DNA of 64,000 nucleotides, taken from Lindgomyces ingoldianus (taxonomy: Eukaryota; Ascomycota; Dothideomycetes; Pleosporales; Lindgomycetaceae). The stretch spans positions 382,402 to 446,401 of the forward strand of contig NW_022985162.1 of assembly GCF_010093535.1 (NCBI RefSeq), given 5' to 3'. Made by a program: the position numbers and the translations under genes. A model generated the notes under the pieces. It searched no databases. It was not told where the DNA came from and worked only from the letters and a program-made list of their open reading frames with translations. This document shows, piece after piece, positions 20,988 to 32,759 of this stretch (position 1 is the stretch's first letter; the number at the start of each line of letters is the position of its first letter).

Positions 20988-21097
20988 GAGGGCATATAGA
21001 TTTGCGAGTGGCCAATTAGGTGGTGAGAGCCAAACTAGGTAGACTGAGCGATTGTGTAAGGTCTGAGGAGCGAGAGAGAGCTCTGAGGTAGATATAT
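20988..21097 (+). repeat. Direct repeat copy 2 (~110 bp)
   Basis: Partner of 20147-20260, with the same block order (GAGGGCATATAGA, GTGAGAGCCAAACTAGG, GCGAGAGAG, CTCTGAGGTAG) and scattered substitutions plus small indels. Confidence 0.6.
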
Positions 21098-22618
21098 GGC
21101 GTAAAAAGCCGCGCTAGTTGATGACGTAGAATTTAGTCGTATGGAGTCTCACTCGCGTTCTCTATTGACCAGTGATATGAGCTCATCTCAATTCTTGTAA
21201 TCTTCGTCCCTGACGTCGTCTATGTGGCCAGTGTCATCACTAGCAGCATCACTTACGGGACTGTTCTTCCAGCCCGTATTAAGCAGAGTCGGGCTTTCGC
21301 AATTGCACCTGACACACCATCGGCATGTCGGCATCCCAGTAGCATCCATGAATCCGGTGATAGTTGCGTCATGCGGATGACTTCGCCTTCACATCGAGGG
21401 GCTTGTGGTACATATTTATCAGGCTATGGGGCTAATTTGGCTCGCTACAGTACACAATAGCTGTCACAATTGGGGAACCATTCAACCCATGATGTGTAGA
21501 TCTCTTATCCGATAGATATGTTAGCGCTTAGCCTACGGTTGTTGTTAGTTTCGCTTCTAACCTTCATTCCGGAGAGGGTATTGGTGAGGAGCGAGACTAA
21601 GCTACGCTATATGCTCTAGCCCTAGACAATTAACAGGGTAAGAATGACGTTACGATTCGCAATACCATCTAAGGCTAGCCCCGTCTAAGAGTAGTCTGTG
21701 ATAGGCTGCGCTCCCTCTCCTGGACTAGACTATCGCTGCGTCTAATTGAGGAATTTTCATGGAATGTCAGAAGGATACCTCACCGACCTCCCTGAGTTCG
21801 TCCTGTAGCTTTCCCTAGCCTTATCACCACTGCCATTTCCGTTCTTTTCCTGGCGCCGCTTCAGTCTGCTGGCAACATGATCAAGCTCGCCCGCGGAAGG
21901 TAACAGTATGTTCTCGACCTCGGGACCTTCGGTCAGACCTTCGTAGTGCTCAACGCCTCCTATGTCGCCTTTCTCGCTTCGATATTCTCACATTCCGAAG
22001 GCCTTGCCCATCCTCATCTTACATTCCCCAACATTGATGTTACTATAATCAGCAAAATTATAGGTGGTGTAATCATTCATTCTAGTATGGATTTCCTTAT
22101 CTCTCTCATCCTAAGCATTTCCCCGAATCCTCGGAGCCTCTCATAACCTATTTCCCCTACAGACTCATCTTTCCAGTAAGGTTAGTTCGCAATACTTTCG
22201 CGTTAGGTATTTAGCTTCGGGTAACACCAACAATATCCTGGATGGTGTTAAGGGCGCTTCGAAAGCCTCGGGTGTCCTTGCAGTATAATGCTAAGACGAA
22301 ATAATGGGAAAGTACGAAGAATACGCATAAATTTGGACGCTCTTGGGTGACTTTGACTTGGGATACGACCTTTTGTAGTATGAATGATTTTGTGAAATTT
22401 CTTGAAATGTCAATGTCTATATGGTGAGGTCAGGAAGTCGTTCCTACCTCTAATGTACTCCTATCTATCGCACTTACCACATTTGCAAGGTCTCCAAGTC
22501 GAAGTTCTGGTCTTTAGCCTCCTCCTTAAGACTCTTCCTCTCATTCACATTTCACTGATCCTCGATGTAACATTACGCTTTTACCTCCAATCCGTCATCT
22601 AGCATTCCTATCCCCCTA
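21098..22618. other. Intergenic, no gene supported
   Basis: Short open frames (for example 21224-21460 and 21946-22146) lack recognisable domains and splice support. The right end is the upstream region of the next gene. Confidence 0.45.
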
Positions 22619-23769
22619 ATGCCAAATACGAACGAACTGACTGAGGATAATTTGCGACGGTCCCAGCAATACTCCCCAGACCAGCTGACCGAAGACAATG
22701 TGCGTCGCTTCGAGCAAAATTCTCCATACCAAAGACCCTCATATTACGTGTCCTGTCTTCGACACTCGAGCCCTACATATCCAACCTCGCTTTCTTCTCG
22801 GCATCGTTTATTCGCGCCAGCTTCAACGCTTGAGCGACTCTCCCACCTGAATACCAAGATCCACTCTTCTCGCCTCTGGGGTCTCCGGCGAACGTCTTCT
22901 CTTCCGCAGCATCCTTACCACAGCAACGACACCCTTTCATCGCTTTCCGTACAAGCGCCCGAGTCGGATAAGAGCATACCGCAGGCCCAAGCGTCACCAG
23001 GTTCGCATATAAACTACTTTCTCAGGCACCTCCACCGTCCTGGCTCCCCTTCGTCCTTTTCCGCCCAAGCTGGAGCTTCCGAGTCAGATACAAGCTTGGT
23101 GCGAGCCCCAACTCCACAATGCCCGGAAACGAACTATATTCTAAAGTTCCACCTTCAATCTGGGCCAGACTCCGACCTTGACGTTGTCCGTATTCTGTCC
23201 TGCCCAGCAAGCGCCACCTTTTACGATCTTCACAAGGCACTACAGATCGCCTTTGGGTGGAGAGATTATAATTTGTACAATTTCACCATCGGAGATCCAA
23301 TATATACAGGAGATGACGCTCAGGCTCCAATTTCTCGGAATTGCAGGCTCCTGACGACGGACTGCAGCACATGCAAGGATAGCCAACCCCCGCCAAAATG
23401 TTCGTTTCGAATCTACGCTAGTGGGCTGCAGGATTCTTGGTTCCAAATGGGTTCTTCCTTCCGGGGGAATAATCCGAAGCTAGACACTTCAGCAGATATG
23501 GTGCAATTGTTCCACGTCTTCGAAGACCCCAGGAGTCTTGCAGGTTAGTCAAGTGCCGTATTCTTCCATGCTACATTTTCCTCCTCTCAAACATACTAAT
23601 CACATTTTGACCAATAGTAATGAGCATGGAGTATACACACTTGCACCATACCGGCAGATGGTGGAGGCACCACATGACTCTCCAAGGGATCGCGAGCTTA
23701 ACAGAGGGAATACGTTGTATGGGTGGTGGTGGACATGAAGTTGTCGAGGGCATAAATTGCCAGGACTAG
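22619..23769 (+). CDS. pRiA4b ORF-3-like domain protein with long disordered N-terminus
   Basis: Two exons, 22619-23543 and 23618-23769, with a 74 bp intron (GTTAGT...AG), give about 358 residues. The first ~180 residues are Ser/Pro/Gln-rich and low complexity, with two near-repeats (LTEDNLRR and LTEDNVRR). From about residue 185 comes the pRiA4b ORF-3-like fold: YILKFHLQ, then a Leu-Asp-Val-Val-Arg strand, FYDLHKALQIAFGW, YNLYNFTI, and near the end of exon 1 VQLFHVFEDP. Exon 2 supplies the missing end of the domain, including a Cys-x-Gly-Gly-x-Gly-His motif, which supports the splice. The domain is known from bacterial plasmids and transposon passengers and recurs in fungi. Its biochemical role is not established, so I give none. 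An additional 5' exon is possible. Confidence 0.75.
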
Positions 23770-25153
23770 CGACTGCTTGTCCGGGCTTATCATACAAATA
23801 GAAAGACCGAAGTGACGGGTGACGAGCTCTCTCATTCGCCGAAACGTCAAAAGAAGGGTTTTTGAAAAAAGGATGGGAGAATGTGTGGAGTATGGAGGGC
23901 ATCAATGTGAGGCTGAAAGGGTCCGTTTCACCTTCTGCAATTGAGTGCGTTCTATAGGCTTGCTCTATGGGTGGTAGATTGCAGCTCCGGGATCGTTGAC
24001 GAAATCGATCACCCTGTTTCGATTTTGTACCGTTAATTTCCTAGACTGTCTTTTGGCTTCTTCCTTACATTTTCTGTGCATGTATTATCATCCGATTTTC
24101 CTCGCAAACTTTTGTATTATCCCTCTAATAAGCTTGCAAGCACCCTAATAACTACATATACCTTACATAATTTTCTCTCGATGTAATTAGATAACGCTCA
24201 CCAACAGCTTCAATATACACTATCTTCGTCCTTGCTTCCAATCTTAATTGCCAAGCGCAGTTCCACCCAAATGATTCTCTGGATACTTATGAGGTAGCTT
24301 TGTTGGTGGGATCTGAACGAAGCTTCACGCGTATATGACGTCCTTCGTGTAGCACACGCACCTTGTGTATTTAATCGAAGACTAGGATATTCGCTTACAG
24401 TCAACTTGATTGTCGTCGTCATCAAACCAGAAAAAGGCACTAGCATCAGCATCGCGGCCCTTCGACGTCAGCAGCACCCCACACGGCTCTGGATCCAGAT
24501 AGAAAACTAGCATAGGCCTGGATTACAATTGTCAGTTAAATCACTTCATCAAGCCCACCCCGAATCCCCTGCCCCCACTACCCTGACCCCAGTATCCCAA
24601 TCCCAATCTCAAGACCGCACACCCACCAACTTCCAGCCTTTCCAGGGTACATCACGATCAAACCACAGACACGCGACTAGAAGATGCCAGAGTTATCGAC
24701 CACCTTGGCTGATATTAGAGACAGGAAGGAGTGGAAGGAGGTATGAGTGAAGAAGCTGGCGGCGGAGGGGAAACTGGGGAATTTGATGCCGGAAGGTATG
24801 TTTTCATGGGGACACGGAACTGAGGAAAGGGGAAGGAAGTGTTGTGTTGAGGATGGGTAGAGGAGTGGAAGGGGGATATCTTCATCAAGCGCGACATACA
24901 AGATCGGCCTAAATCAGTTTTATAGATGCCATTTCGCATTTCTGAATCTCATATCGCGTGAGTCAGCTCCCTCAAATCCGCACTGCATACAGCTAATCTT
25001 GGTCCCACCCACCACAAATAAGAAAGCTCTACCAAATCCGCCATCCAGATCAAACCTCCTCTCAAAGTAAAATCACCCCAACTCCAACTTTTCCCCGCAC
25101 CGCTAAACATGCAAAGAAAAAGACAGTCAGTCCACTTGCCTTACCAGAAACGA
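23770..25153. other. Intergenic, with one doubtful short exon
   Basis: No confident gene. The interval contains the 3' flanks of two converging genes (22619-23769 on plus and the dehydratase ending at 25154 on minus). See the separate entry at 24684. Confidence 0.45.
24684..24740 (+). CDS. Possible first exon of an unrecognised short gene
   Basis: An ATG opens a 19-codon charged helix-like stretch (ending ADIRDRKEWKE) directly followed by GTATGAG, which could be a donor. Downstream text such as KKLAAEGKLGNLMPEG, also in forward frame, looks protein-like. I could not build an unbroken spliced frame and recognise no family. It may be a relic or chance. Confidence 0.2.
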
Positions 25154-27019
25154 TTACACAGCATCAGTAACACACCCATGACTCGCATCCTTCACAAACC
25201 TCGCATACTTAAACAGAGTCCCCTTACTATACTTCAACGGTGGTGCAGTCCATTCCTTTCTCCTCTGTGCCAACTCCTCATCACTAACATTAAAATTCAA
25301 CTCTCTCGATTCGGCATCAATAGTAATTACATCCCCATCACGAACCAGCCCAAGCGGCCCACCTTCTTGCGCTTCCGGCACAATATGCCCAATCAAGAAG
25401 CCATGGCTGCCGCCGCTGAAGCGACCATCCGTTAGCAGCGCGACGTCTTGCCCAAGCCCGGCGCCCATGATGGCAGAACTAGGTTTGAGCATTTCAGGCA
25501 TGCCCGGGCCGCCCTTTGGGCCTTCGTAACGGATTACGACGACGGTTTTCTCGCCTTTTTGGATTTCTCCGTGCTCGAGCGCGGAAATGAAGTCGTCCTC
25601 AGCATCGTAGACTTTTGCTTTTCCGATGAAACGGAGGCCTTCTTTGCCTGTGATTTTGCCGACGCAACCGCCGGGCGCGAGATTGCCTCGCAGAATTTGG
25701 ATGTGACCGGTTGGCTTAATGGGATTGCTCAAGGGGCGGATGATGTCTTGATCCGCGGGGAAATCTGGTGCGTGCTCGAGGTTTTGCTTTAGGGTTTTGC
25801 CGGTGACGGTTATACCACTTCCATCAATGATGCCTTCTGCGAGGAGGAACTTCAATAGAGCTGGGGTTCCGCCAATGTTAAAAATGTCTGCCATGACGTA
25901 CTTGCCTGAGGGCTTGAGGTCTGCCAAGAAAGGTATCCGGTCGCTTACACGTTGGAAATCGTCGATGGTAAGGTCGATACCGACAGAGTCTGCAATGGCG
26001 ATGAGATGGAGGACGGCATTTGTCGAGCCTCCAGTGATGTTGACGACAACCATGGCGTTCTCAAAGGCTTGGCGGGTGAGGATGTCTTTTGGTCGGATAT
26101 CTTCTTTTAGGAGGTTTCTGATTGCTCCACCTGCGGCACGGCATTCTAATTGTTTAGCCTTTGAGTTGGCGGGGTTTGAAGAAGATCCAGGGAGCGTCAT
26201 GCCCATGACCTCGAGGGCGGTGGCCATGGTGTTGGCGGTGTACATGCCTCCGCAAGCGCCTTGGCCGTTGCAAGCATGCCTGATGATGTCGAACCTCTCT
26301 TCTTCGTTGATTTCCCCAGTTATGAATTGACCGTAGGCCTGGAACGCGGACACAATGTCGATTGACTGGTTTCCCAGGGTTTTGGCGCAACCTGGTTGAA
26401 TTGTGCCGCCGTAGACCATGAGAGAAGGGCGGTTGACACGTCCCATAGCCATGATAACCCCAGGCATGTTCTTGTCGCATCCGGGGATCGAAATATTCGC
26501 ATCGTACCACTGACCACCCATGACCGTCTCAATCGAGTCGGCAATGAGGTCTCGCGACTGCAGCGAATACCGCATGCCTTTCGTGCCCATGGAAATGCCG
26601 TCGCTGACGCCAATGGTGTTGAATTGCATACCGAGCAGCCCCGCCTCCTCCACACCCTGCTTGACCTTGTTGTTCAAGTCTAGCAGGTGCATATTGCAAG
26701 GGTTGCCCGTATACCAGATGGACGAGATGCCCACCTGGGCTTTGTTCATGTCGTTCTCGTCCATGCCGGTGGCATACAGCATGGCCTGCGAGGCGCCTTG
26801 CGACTTCGGCTGAGTAATAGACTTACTGACTGAGTTCAGCTCATTGTCGGCCTTTATCAAGCGGGTTGTAGAGCTTGACAGTGCTCGTCTGCATAGTATT
26901 AGCTTGTAGCACGGGTTATGTGGGGATGCTTTTGAGCGATTGACTTACGCCTGCGGCCATTGCAGGCGCGGCGGGAATTTTACACGACCCAAGGCAGCTC
27001 CGAAGCGTGTGAGAGACAT
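25154..27019 (-). CDS. ilv3: Dihydroxy-acid dehydratase, mitochondrial (ILV3 type)
   Basis: Catalyses dehydration of 2,3-dihydroxy-3-methylbutanoate and its ethyl homologue to the 2-keto acids, the shared third step of valine, isoleucine and leucine synthesis in mitochondria. Two exons, 27019-26949 and 26888-25154, with a 60 bp canonical intron (GTAAGT...TAATACTATGCAG), give 601 residues. The first ~30 residues are rich in Arg, Ser and Ala and lack acidic residues, as in a mitochondrial presequence. The iron-sulfur ligands are present: Cys88 (GNPCNMHL), Cys161 ([10 protein letters not shown]) and Cys236 ([12 protein letters not shown]). The LTDGRFSGG and GHIVPEA motifs near the C-terminus are also intact. 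Length is normal for the family. Nothing suggests damage. Confidence 0.96.
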
Positions 27020-27521
27020 GGTCGTGGGCTGCCCGCTCTGTCCAAGTCGCAGCTCGATATTTTATGCCCACCACCGGAGGTTGCGGTGAATCCACCGACA
27101 GGAAAGAAGTGCGATGGCTTGGCAGGTTGTTGGCCAATCAGACGACATCGCAGTCAGGTCTGTCCCATCGGAGCCAGAACCTAACCCTATTGTTAAGCCT
27201 TCCCCCAGAGCTTTGGGTTCTCTCCTGCCATCGCCAGTACCCAGTACTTTCATCACACGGCTAAGCCAAAGCGCCCCCATAAACATAGTCATACCTCAAG
27301 CCACGCTGTCAATTCTCACGAATCTATGTATATCCGTCCCGGCCATAGAGTTTCGAGTTAGTAGCTTAAAAGATATAGTTGACGTAATCCTTCCTCACTT
27401 TTATCCGACCAACACTCCCATTAGAAGCAATCTACCGCTGTTCTCGAAGGCAGGATTTCGTTCTTCTCCAAGACTGAGCGGTACCCAAGGATCCTCTTTC
27501 TTGGCTTCTTCTACTACTTAA
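27020..27521. other. Intergenic, upstream region of the dehydratase gene
   Basis: Contains the promoter of the minus-strand dehydratase gene starting at 27019. No other feature is supported. Confidence 0.5.
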
Positions 27522-28645
27522 ATGGTCACAATGACGGTTTCTGATTGCGTTACAATTTTCGAAATGGTTAATAGAAACTTCATGCCAATTGCCATGAATA
27601 TTCTGGGCCCGGATGGGAAGTGCGCGGATCCGCCGCCATATGCTCCCGGTGCTACAGCTCACTTCCGCTAGGAATGATTCTGCCCCTACACCTGAAAGGA
27701 GTATTCTGCCTGTTCCAGCAATACCTTCTACGGTCGCTCTGGAAGTGCCTTCTACGTCCGCGTTTGAAACAACTACAGTAACCGCTATTGATTGATACAT
27801 TACAGTTACTGACGTAGACAGTGGTCACTTTGTTCCAGTTGCCATGAATCCACCTGGTCCGGGTGGAAAATGTATCCCTCCGCCACCTTACGTGCCGGTC
27901 CTACGAACATCATTCCAGCAATTATCCCTTAACTCGATCCAGGTTCGGCAAGCCTGCCAATTGTCCCCACGTATCTAGACCTCAGCAATGAGTTTCACTG
28001 TTTTGGGTCTGCCCGCAACTCCTCAGAGCATTATCGTACCACTGCCAGCAATGGCATCTTCGCACATTCCGGCCCCTCTGTCGCTTGTCCATCCACCCCC
28101 ACCTCCCTCCCTACCTCTCTCCCTCCCTTCGACAATCCCGTCATCCTTTACCCCTCCTCCCGGCTCACCACTACCTATTTCCGCTCCAAATCCTCAGCCG
28201 CTCCACCTCCCCCTCTGCCTCCTCTTCTACTACTACCTACTCTACCTGCCCAACCGTCATCCACACCCCTATTCCAACCCCCACCTCCGCAACCAGTCTA
28301 CCCCTTGCTCCTGTGCCTACACCCCTACTCCCCCACCTCTCCCTCCAAATACCTACAACCACCATGCCATTCGGCATGCCCATCCCCGCAAATCATGTGC
28401 CTCCACTCCCAGTCCCTACATTTACCTTAAGCTTCGGCCACGCACCTCCTCCCAAGGCCATATCCCGTCAATCCAACTACTGTTTCCGCCAATGATTAGG
28501 AAATTTGGCCACAATATCCCGCCACCAGTTGAGCCAGTAGATGAAGTGTTTAATGCGCCGAGGCCGATGTCGATGTTTCATGCTAGTCCGCGCCGAAGAG
28601 TTGCATGGAGACAGTGAATGTGTTTCCAATGGCCATGAAAATGCA
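27522..28645 (+). pseudogene. Possible relic of a repeat-containing Pro/Ser/Thr-rich protein gene
   Basis: Two forward-frame fragments share a motif of the form Phe-[MV]-Pro-[IV]-Ala-Met-Asn, Gly-Pro-x-Gly-Lys-Cys, Pro-Pro-Pro-Tyr (about 27570-27650 and 27830-27900). A shorter third form (FPMAMKM) occurs near 28625-28645. Between them is Ser/Thr/Pro-rich text such as TTYSTCPTVIHTP (about 28225-28265), typical of fungal wall or surface proteins. Stops and frame changes separate the pieces. Introns could account for some of them, but I could not connect the set. I do not recognise the family. Confidence 0.3.
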
Positions 28646-28895
28646 TTAGAATAACGTTATATGGCAGAGGGAAGGAGATTGACGTAGTCGGTGGCAAAGT
28701 CGGGAGGAGTAGTGCTGGAGATAGGAGTTGGTAAAAAATTTAATTGGGTGCTTATAGTGCTTTGAATTATTGATCTTCCTTGAGCTTCCCGCTGCAATCC
28801 TTCCCATAGGAATTCCTCTTCCTTTCCCAACCCCTCCCTCAACTCCCCATGCACATTCCTTTCATCAACTCCTCCTGCGAAGTGTCACCGCTGCT

Positions 28896-29207
28896 CTAGA
28901 ACCGAGAAAGTAGGACCTCAATGCCTTCAAGGATGCGGACTCCTACACATCTCTTAAGTTCAATCGCAAAGGTAGTCTTAATCTTACACCGGACCCCACA
29001 CTGCCATTGCGCACCCCCTCCCGCCTCTCCAGGCATAAGCATCAGCTGTTTACTGTCGAAATCGTGGGGTATATAGCTAAGCTCAGCGCCGTAGTGTCGT
29101 AGAATTGCCAAGGCTTCCGAGAATGAGGTGATTGAGATGGCTCGGTCGTCGAATACGCGAAACTTTGAGCTAGAACCATGTCTGGATTGGTGAAGCAGCT
29201 TTTCCAA
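28896..29207 (-). CDS. Hypothetical protein, C-terminal exon or fragment
   Basis: The open frame ends with a stop at 28896 and reads like real globular protein (KFRVFDDRAISI, LAILRHYGAELSYIP, then KIKTTFAIELKRCVGVRIL). The frame stays open a little upstream of 29207 until a TAG near 29232, so the true start is probably in an upstream exon that I could not define. No domain is recognised. It may be a relic. Confidence 0.3.
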   Translation of the reverse strand: MEKLLHQSRHGSSSKFRVFDDRAISITSFSEALAILRHYGAELSYIPHDFDSKQLMLMPGEAGGGAQWQCGVRCKIKTTFAIELKRCVGVRILEGIEVLLSRF

Positions 29208-30347
29208 GACCGATGGATATCCCCCCTCCTACTCCCCTAATTCAGGTACAGCGAGGCCTTGTTCTAGCCGTATGAAGTGCTTGACAGTCATGTCCTCCGA
29301 AGATCGCAGTTAGTGGTTTTGGCATGTTGGTGGTGAAGGGGAAGTGGAAGTGGAAGTAAGGTGGGAACGAAATTGAGTGAAAGGGAGGTGAAGTGAAAGC
29401 GAAGGTGAAGAACTCACCCGTTCGCGTAGCTGGCTAGCTTTTTGAAACTGTCTTAGCATGTTACTGTGAGACATATTTTGAACTATTGCACAACACTAAG
29501 ATATAGGTGAAAGGTCAGAAGGACTCGCATGCGAGTTAAAGTACTAGCATATAAACGAGATTGTTTAACTATGAGTACTGTTCTATTTGTATGTGGTTTT
29601 TGAAGTTGTGAATGAGCCCCTTGCCTTGGGGTACCACCGTTTGATTCTCTAGATGATATGTGCATGACTCCCACACGACGGACTCCAAAGTTCGTGTGCT
29701 GTTAGAGGAGGTTTTCGGATGACACCGCAGTAGCATTGATATCAGTACATGATGGATGAAAGGATTGGCGTAGTACGGTCGTGCTAGTTAGAAAGCGGCA
29801 TCGAGGGCACGAATAGTGTGCCACCATGTGCCTTCATTTGTTTCCATGAAGTGCAAGAGGTCAAGAAAGGAGCTCGAAGGTGATTCAACGCTGTCTAGGA
29901 AGTTCAAAACTCGAAAGCGGCTGCCTGACGTCTCCTCGACTACTTCCTCATCCAGAGTGTGGATCCTTGGCAAACAGCCCACCTCACCGTCTTGCTTCAA
30001 TCAGAGAACAAGGATAATACCAGAGAGGTGAAGTTAATGTATTGGTAATAATAGTTGCAGGAATGCGGGTGGGGTATAATACCAAACACATATATCCAAC
30101 CTGGTATTGAGAATGACAAAAATTGCGGGCTTAAACCCCACCAAAATCGCCAAAACAGCCTCGCCATGTATGAGATAGGAGAGATAGGACACCGTTTGAA
30201 CAAAACATCAGAACCGGTCAAGGTAGCTCCTGTTTAGCAGGGGCTTTCGTGGGGCGGAGGAGGAACTATCAGATGTATAATCAAATCTAGAGTATCGTTG
30301 ATCAACGACACAATCCGCAGTGTTAATCCTCGGGATTCGAAGTAAGC
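29208..30347. other. Intergenic, small unassigned frame only
   Basis: A minus-strand frame at 29788-30000 (70 codons, acidic, no domain) is the best candidate but has no supporting evidence. Otherwise I see nothing. Confidence 0.4.
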
Positions 30348-31616
<1,269 letters not shown>

Positions 31617-32759
31617 TGTTGCACGCGGGCACTAGAACTCGGTAGATACTTGACCGAGCTGCTGCGCGGACAGGCGTCAACGGCGCGTCGGTGGGTGAAT
31701 GGTTTGGGGAAAGAGCACTGAAGCGAGAAAGTTTGAGGTGGGAGAGAGTCCAATTGTCGTGTCCCAGTTTCTGGAGACCCTGCCACAGTAGGCGGTGTGC
31801 GCCAGCAGAACCCGAACACTGGTCACATGGACCCCACGATCGTACGACTTGGGTCATCGGCTTCAATTGCGGCGAAAAGGGTTCTTGCAATGCTATAAAT
31901 CATACATAGGCGGGGTCTGCACTGTTATTTGGTTTGTTGAATGTTTTCTTTGGCACTGCTAAGTACAGATGAGCCAGCCATATCCATTCCCAAGATCAAC
32001 CACCCAAACTAATGAAATAGAGAAATACCGTCAACACCACAAGCAAGCCATGAGTACGTGTGCGGAACGGAAAGGGACACCTCGTGAGAGACACTGGCCC
32101 TAGGACTGGCAATCTGAAACCACCCATGCAAACTACACGCAACTTCGTCGACTCCACTTGCTCGCATTCTCTGCCGTTCCTACCGGCTATGTACGGGAAC
32201 AAAGGTTCCTAATAATAAGGAGAACACCAACCACTGGAAAATGCAAAGCACGCCAAACACTTTTCCATCCCACCCATTGGAAGCAAACGAAATGAATGAA
32301 AACTGCGCCAAAAAAGAAACCTGAGAAGAGCTGGAGGAAGAATCATTACAACCACTCTATAGAATGAAAAGATCACTAGGAGATAAAGTAAACCGAGGAG
32401 TTCCGCCTAACCCTCCCAAACGCCGCCTTAAGACAACATGCAAAGAACCATCCGGGAAATGCAATAAAGGAGGCCATCCCGGAAATGCTAGAAGGAAACG
32501 TGACAGCCTCCCGTTGTCCCATGGAAAGTGCCACAGCGAGGAATATCCGTTGGTGAGCACCACTTCACCGTTTCGGACCGCATTGAACAAGACTTGTGAG
32601 CGCTCGAGGTGTCCCAGCTCGCCAGGAATCAGGCCTCTCCGCTCCACTTCGTCGTAGATCAAGTCAGGTCGTGACCGTGTAATCGTGACCAAGAAAATTT
32701 GTCATATCTGAGCAACTCGCCATCCATCGTCGTTTCTTCGCTCAAACCGCCACTTGCCG
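31617..32759. other. Intergenic between EXPERA gene and PP1 targeting subunit
   Basis: Promoter of the EXPERA gene on the left and 3' flank of the phosphatase subunit on the right. Open frames here have no recognisable domains. Confidence 0.5.
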
